Of a stretch of 10,043 nucleotides of DNA, positions 6,690 through 10,043 are shown piece by piece (position 1 is the stretch's first letter; each line of letters opens with the position of its first letter). The translations under genes and the position numbers were made by a program. The stretch comes from an uncultured Ruminococcus sp. GTDB taxonomy: Bacteria > Bacillota > Clostridia > Oscillospirales > Ruminococcaceae. The stretch is from the NCBI RefSeq assembly GCF_946187255.1, contig NZ_CAMHRZ010000113.1, positions 1-10,043 on the forward strand, read 5' to 3'. A model generated the notes under the pieces. It did not search any database, was not told where the DNA came from, and worked only from the letters and a program-made list of their open reading frames with translations.

Positions 6690-7265
6690 ATGAAAAGGGC
6701 TAAGATGGGCAAAGTTGGGCTCCTGATGGGGGTATTCTTCCTGGTATGCGTGATAGCAATGTTCATTCACGATGCAAATTATATCTTCACGGGAAAGACT
6801 GTCGATCTTAATGAGATAATACGGAATAATGAAGATCTGCCGCGAGATAAGTATGTTACATATACCTGCGAGGTTCCGCTGGATGCTTACGGCTATTCGC
6901 AGGACCGTTACGGCGGGATCATCCCTGCGGGCAGAAAAAGCTATAACTACGCCGTGATAGACGACAGCGGCGCGATCATCTCGGTGAAGATGAACAATAA
7001 AAAGCTGATGGAAGAGTTTGAAGCAGCTGCCGCAAATGACGGGACTGTCGATGTAAAGGGCTGTTTTGTGATAAATTCCGCCGAAATGGACAGGTATCTT
7101 GAGGACTACTGCGGAGATATGGCGGACGGTGAGGATATATTCCTGACCTCGTATGTCATAGATACCACAAAGACAAGGCTTTCGCTGATAGTGCTGTATA
7201 CCGGTGGTCTGCTGATAGGCATAGCGTGCATCGTTATGTATGTCAAAGGCAGAACAAGGCGCTGA
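6690..7265 (+). CDS. Two-pass membrane protein with an external domain, unknown function
   Basis: I do not recognise this 191-residue protein. A basic start (MKRAKMGKVG) and hydrophobic helix at 8-26 are followed by a roughly 135-residue polar region. A second helix at about 164-185 (LSLIVLYTGGLLIGIACIVMYV) ends in KGRTRR. Positive charges at both ends predict cytoplasmic termini and an extracytoplasmic middle domain. That domain contains VTYTCEVPLDAYGY (56-69), GGIIPAGRKSYNYAVIDDSGAIISV (75-99) and GTVDVKGCFVI (118-128), a beta-rich pattern that could be an OB-like fold. Cysteines fall at 60, 125 and 141. The frame stays open upstream to an ATG at 6654, but GAGGAG at 6674-6679 points to ATG 6690, one base after the preceding stop, implying coupled expression. 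It may act together with the preceding membrane protein. Confidence 0.82.
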   Translation: MKRAKMGKVGLLMGVFFLVCVIAMFIHDANYIFTGKTVDLNEIIRNNEDLPRDKYVTYTCEVPLDAYGYSQDRYGGIIPAGRKSYNYAVIDDSGAIISVKMNNKKLMEEFEAAAANDGTVDVKGCFVINSAEMDRYLEDYCGDMADGEDIFLTSYVIDTTKTRLSLIVLYTGGLLIGIACIVMYVKGRTRR

Positions 7266-7292
7266 AAAAAGCAGATGACCAAAACGGATAAC

Positions 7293-7391
7293 TTGCAAAG
7301 TCATCTATTCTGTGTTTATTTACGCATCATCTATTTCGTAAACGAAATGAAAGATCAAGCAAATGACAGCGAGCTCGCGAGCGACCGAAAT
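7293..7391 (+). repeat. Tandem repeat unit 1 upstream of gyrA
   Basis: This 99-base unit runs from TTGCAAAG to CCGAAAT and is repeated at 7401-7499 with 89 of 99 bases identical, no gaps and a period of 108. The first 30 bases are identical in the two copies. Each unit contains a hairpin, ATTTCG-TAAA-CGAAAT (7333-7348 here). This copy also has a perfect ten-base palindrome, GCTCGCGAGC at 7373-7382. A C plus eight A residues (7392-7400) separates the copies. An open frame starting at ATG 7275 crosses both units, but it has no ribosome site. The structure suggests a duplicated dispersed intergenic element rather than a gene. Confidence 0.9.
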
Positions 7392-7400
7392 CAAAAAAAA

Positions 7401-7499
7401 TTGCAAAGTCATCTATTCTGTGTTTATTTAAGCATTATCTATTTCGTAAACGAAATGAAAGACCACGCAAACGGCAGCAAGCTTGTGAGCGACCGAAAC
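7401..7499 (+). repeat. Tandem repeat unit 2 abutting the gyrA ribosome site
   Basis: This is the second copy of the 99-base unit. The ATTTCG-TAAA-CGAAAT hairpin at 7441-7456 is unchanged. The downstream palindrome has become GCTTGTGAGC at 7481-7490; as RNA it can still fold using G-U pairs. Of the ten differences from copy 1, five are silent and five change the residue in the shared open frame, so there is no strong sign of protein-level selection. The unit ends two bases before the AAAAGGAG ribosome site of gyrA, placing its hairpins in the gyrA leader if transcription starts upstream. Confidence 0.9.
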
Positions 7500-7516
7500 T
7501 AAAAGGAGCTGATATA

Positions 7517-10027
7517 GTGGACGAATATAATCTTTTAAATCAGGACGTCGAAAGTATAATGAAGGAATCTTTCCTGCAATACTCGATGGCTGTTATCGTA
7601 TCGAGAGCTTTGCCTGATGTAAGAGACGGCTTGAAGCCTGTTCACAGAAGAATATTATATACTATGCATGAAAACGGACTGACACCCGATCAGGCTTACC
7701 GTAAGTGCGCGGATACCGTAGGTTCCGTGCTGGGTAGATATCACCCGCACGGCGACGCTTCTGTATATGACGCACTGGTAAGACTGGCACAGTCATTCTC
7801 GCTGAGATATCCTCTGGTAGACGGTCACGGAAACTTCGGTTCCATAGACGGCGACCCGCCTGCGGCTTACCGTTATACCGAGGCTAAAATGGCTAAAATG
7901 GCTGTGAATATGCTCACCGATATCAAAAAGGATACGGTGGATTTCCAGCCCAACTATGATGACAGACTGCAGGAACCTTCGGTGCTGCCCTCACGTTTTC
8001 CGAACATACTCTGTAACGGTGCGGTGGGCATCGCGGTAGGTATGGCGACTAATATACCGCCCCACAATCTCCATGAGGTGATCGAGGGCATGAAGATAGT
8101 CATGCAGAACCCCGACTGCACTCTTGATGAGTTAATGCAGGCCATTAAGGGACCCGACTTCCCTACCGGCGGCATAATCATGGGCAGGAGCGGCATCCGT
8201 GCGGCTTACGGTACGGGACGCGGCAAGATAACCCTGCGTTCAAAGACCTCTATCGAGGAGATAAAGGGCAGGAACTGCATCATCGTTACCGAGATACCCT
8301 ACATGGTCAACAAGGCGAGACTTGTGGAAAGCATTGCGGGTCTTGTCAAGGATAAGCGTGTTGACGGCATCCACGACCTGCGTGATGAAACAGGCAGAGA
8401 CGGTATGCGCATCGTTATCGAGCTGAAAAAGGACGCAAATCCTCAGGTGGTGCTGAACAAGCTGTTCACATATACACAGCTCCAGGACAGCGTGGGCGTT
8501 ATACTGCTGGCACTCGTCAACGGTGTGCCCAAGGTGCTGACTCTGAAGCAGATACTCCAGGAGTATATAGATTTCCAGGTAAGCGTTATCCGCAGGAGAA
8601 CAGAGTTCGACCTGAAAAAAGCAAAGGAACGCGAGCATATATTGCAGGGTCTTGTTATCGCACTGGATAATATCGATGAAGTCATCGAGATAATGAAGAC
8701 CTCAAAGAGCATCCCCGATGCAAAGCAGAGACTGTGTACACGCTTCGGGCTGACCGATGTGCAGGCTGAACATATCGCACAGATGACTCTCGGCCGCCTG
8801 ACAGGTATGGAGCGTCAGAAGATAATCGATGAGTTGGCTGAGATAACCGCCAGGGTAGCCGATCTTGAGGATATACTGGCAAATCATCAGAGAGTGCTGG
8901 ATATAATCATCGAAGAGGTCGAGGCTATCCAGGAAAAGTTCGGTGACGAGAGAAGGACTCAGATAGAGAATGTCAGCGGCGAGGTGGATATCGAAGACCT
9001 GATACCCGTTGAGGAAAGTGTAGTCACCTACACCAATGTGGGATACATAAAGCGTATGCCCATAAGTGTGTACAAGGCTCAGAACCGCGGCGGCAAGGGC
9101 GTTACGGGCATGAAACAGCGCGAGGACGACTGCATCACCGAAATGAGCGTATGCTCCTCCCATGATAATATACTCTTCATCACCACAAAGGGTCTTGCAT
9201 ATAAGATGAAGTGTTACGAGCTTCCCGAAGGCTCAAAGGCTTCCCGCGGAGTCAATATCAAAAATCTGCTGGAACTCAGTGACGACAACCTCATCACTGC
9301 CATGATAAAGGTGGAGGATTTTGACGATGACAAGTACATCGTCATGGTCACCAAGAAGGGCAAGATAAAGAGGACTCCCCTTTCCGCATACAAGAACGTG
9401 CGCAAGAACGGACTTATTGCCATAGGTCTTGACGAGGGCGATGAGATCGCGGGCGTAAGACTTACAGGCGGCGAAAACGAGCTTATCATAGCCACTCACA
9501 ACGGTATGGCGATAAGGATAAGCGAGAACGACGTGAGAGTAATGTCAAGAACGGCTCACGGCGTAAGAGCCATCAAGCTGAAAGGCGACGACTATGTGGT
9601 ATCGATGGCAAGGATAAGAGAGGGCGCAAGCGTGCTCACCGTCAGCGAGAACGGTCTTGGCAGACGTGTTGATCTTGACAGCTATCCCATCAGGCACAGA
9701 GGCGGCGGCGGCGTGCTGAACTACAAGAACGGCAATGTCTGCGGCATCAAGGTGGTCGATGAGGATGATGATATCATCATGATCTCTTCCGACGGTATAG
9801 TTATAAGATTGAGAGCCTGCGATATCAGCATTATGGGCAGATACTCCAGAGGTGTAAGACTTATGAAGGTGACAGGCGATAACAAGGTTGTCACATTCAC
9901 AAGAACAGAGCATGACGACGATGCGGAGATAACCGAAGTCGAAAAGGCAAGCGAAGAGGATATCCTAAAAGCAGCCGAAGAAGAAAAGGCTGAGGTTCTG
10001 GAAGATGATACCGTAGCGGACGACTGA
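7517..10027 (+). CDS. gyrA: DNA gyrase subunit A
   Basis: This is the DNA-cleaving and wrapping subunit of gyrase. It starts at GTG, eight bases after AAAAGGAG at 7501-7508, and is 836 residues long. The breakage-reunion domain shows DGLKPVHRRILYTM at 37-50, the quinolone-contact segment HPHGDASVYDALVR at 76-89 and the catalytic tyrosine Y120 within AAYRYTEAKM, preceded by R119. A long helical region (about 360-480) leads to the beta-pinwheel C-terminal domain. The GyrA box is QNRGGKG at 522-528, which differs from the usual QRRGGKG at one residue and supports gyrase over topoisomerase IV. The last 35 or so residues are strongly acidic (EEDILKAAEEEKAEVLEDD), like the regulatory tail of E. coli GyrA. 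Pairing with gyrB in the same region is the usual arrangement. No terminator is visible in the 16 bases after the stop. Confidence 0.97.
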   Translation: MDEYNLLNQDVESIMKESFLQYSMAVIVSRALPDVRDGLKPVHRRILYTMHENGLTPDQAYRKCADTVGSVLGRYHPHGDASVYDALVRLAQSFSLRYPLVDGHGNFGSIDGDPPAAYRYTEAKMAKMAVNMLTDIKKDTVDFQPNYDDRLQEPSVLPSRFPNILCNGAVGIAVGMATNIPPHNLHEVIEGMKIVMQNPDCTLDELMQAIKGPDFPTGGIIMGRSGIRAAYGTGRGKITLRSKTSIEEIKGRNCIIVTEIPYMVNKARLVESIAGLVKDKRVDGIHDLRDETGRDGMRIVIELKKDANPQVVLNKLFTYTQLQDSVGVILLALVNGVPKVLTLKQILQEYIDFQVSVIRRRTEFDLKKAKEREHILQGLVIALDNIDEVIEIMKTSKSIPDAKQRLCTRFGLTDVQAEHIAQMTLGRLTGMERQKIIDELAEITARVADLEDILANHQRVLDIIIEEVEAIQEKFGDERRTQIENVSGEVDIEDLIPVEESVVTYTNVGYIKRMPISVYKAQNRGGKGVTGMKQREDDCITEMSVCSSHDNILFITTKGLAYKMKCYELPEGSKASRGVNIKNLLELSDDNLITAMIKVEDFDDDKYIVMVTKKGKIKRTPLSAYKNVRKNGLIAIGLDEGDEIAGVRLTGGENELIIATHNGMAIRISENDVRVMSRTAHGVRAIKLKGDDYVVSMARIREGASVLTVSENGLGRRVDLDSYPIRHRGGGGVLNYKNGNVCGIKVVDEDDDIIMISSDGIVIRLRACDISIMGRYSRGVRLMKVTGDNKVVTFTRTEHDDDAEITEVEKASEEDILKAAEEEKAEVLEDDTVADD

Positions 10028-10043
10028 TTCCTAACGTCGGACT

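Noticed and set aside
7293..7321. A sigma-A promoter in each repeat unit (TTGCAA with a TTTATT-like -10).
   Set aside because: The -35 and -10 each match the consensus at only about four of six positions. This is too weak to annotate without transcript data.
7275..7502. A 75-codon open frame spanning both tandem repeat units.
   Set aside because: There is no ribosome site before its ATG. Half of the differences between the copies change the amino acid, and the open frame follows automatically from a repeat period divisible by three. It is treated as repeat DNA.
7885..7905. Short direct repeat GCTAAAATG within gyrA as a local duplication.
   Set aside because: The encoded EAKMAKMA aligns with EIRLAKIA of E. 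coli GyrA without extra residues, so nothing was inserted.

Overview
The window looks like chromosomal core sequence from a Gram-positive Clostridia-type bacterium, most likely a Ruminococcus-like member of the Oscillospiraceae. The reasons are the gene order dnaN–yaaA–recF–remB–gyrB–gyrA, strong GGAGG-type ribosome binding sites, and heavy use of ATA (Ile) and AGA (Arg) codons at moderate GC. The genus is inferred from gene content and codon style, not from a search. All genes lie on the + strand.

Layout: bases 1-369 are an AT-rich, gene-free stretch upstream of dnaN. In this gene order dnaA would normally lie just to the left. The stretch carries degenerate DnaA-box-like 9-mers, a duplicated TTTTAACAA..TCAACAG block and a CTAATA-type triplet run placed as DnaA-trios are in Bacillus subtilis, so it is a good candidate for the origin-unwinding part of oriC. 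Next come dnaN (sliding clamp), yaaA (S4 RNA-binding), a small four-cysteine protein, recF (overlapping by one base), a small zinc-ribbon protein with a C-terminal hydrophobic segment, remB/yaaB (DUF370) and gyrB. Two unrecognised membrane proteins follow. A 250-base spacer then holds a 108-base-period tandem duplication, and gyrA fills the rest. The last 16 bases are intergenic.

Functionally this is the replication-initiation neighbourhood: origin, clamp, gap repair (RecF) and both gyrase subunits, with small accessory genes inserted. Tight spacing, with several gaps under 40 bases and one overlap, suggests co-transcription of dnaN through remB and of gyrB with the two membrane genes. No convincing rho-independent terminator or sigma-A promoter is visible.

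Most of the window is ordinary core genome. The points worth following up are the tandem repeat directly abutting the gyrA ribosome binding site, the candidate trio-type origin, the alanine at the GyrA quinolone-contact serine position, a tryptophan and a one-residue ATP-lid insertion in GyrB, a probable TTG start for gyrB, and the small unrecognised genes. I found no sign of a defence system, mobile element or CRISPR array.
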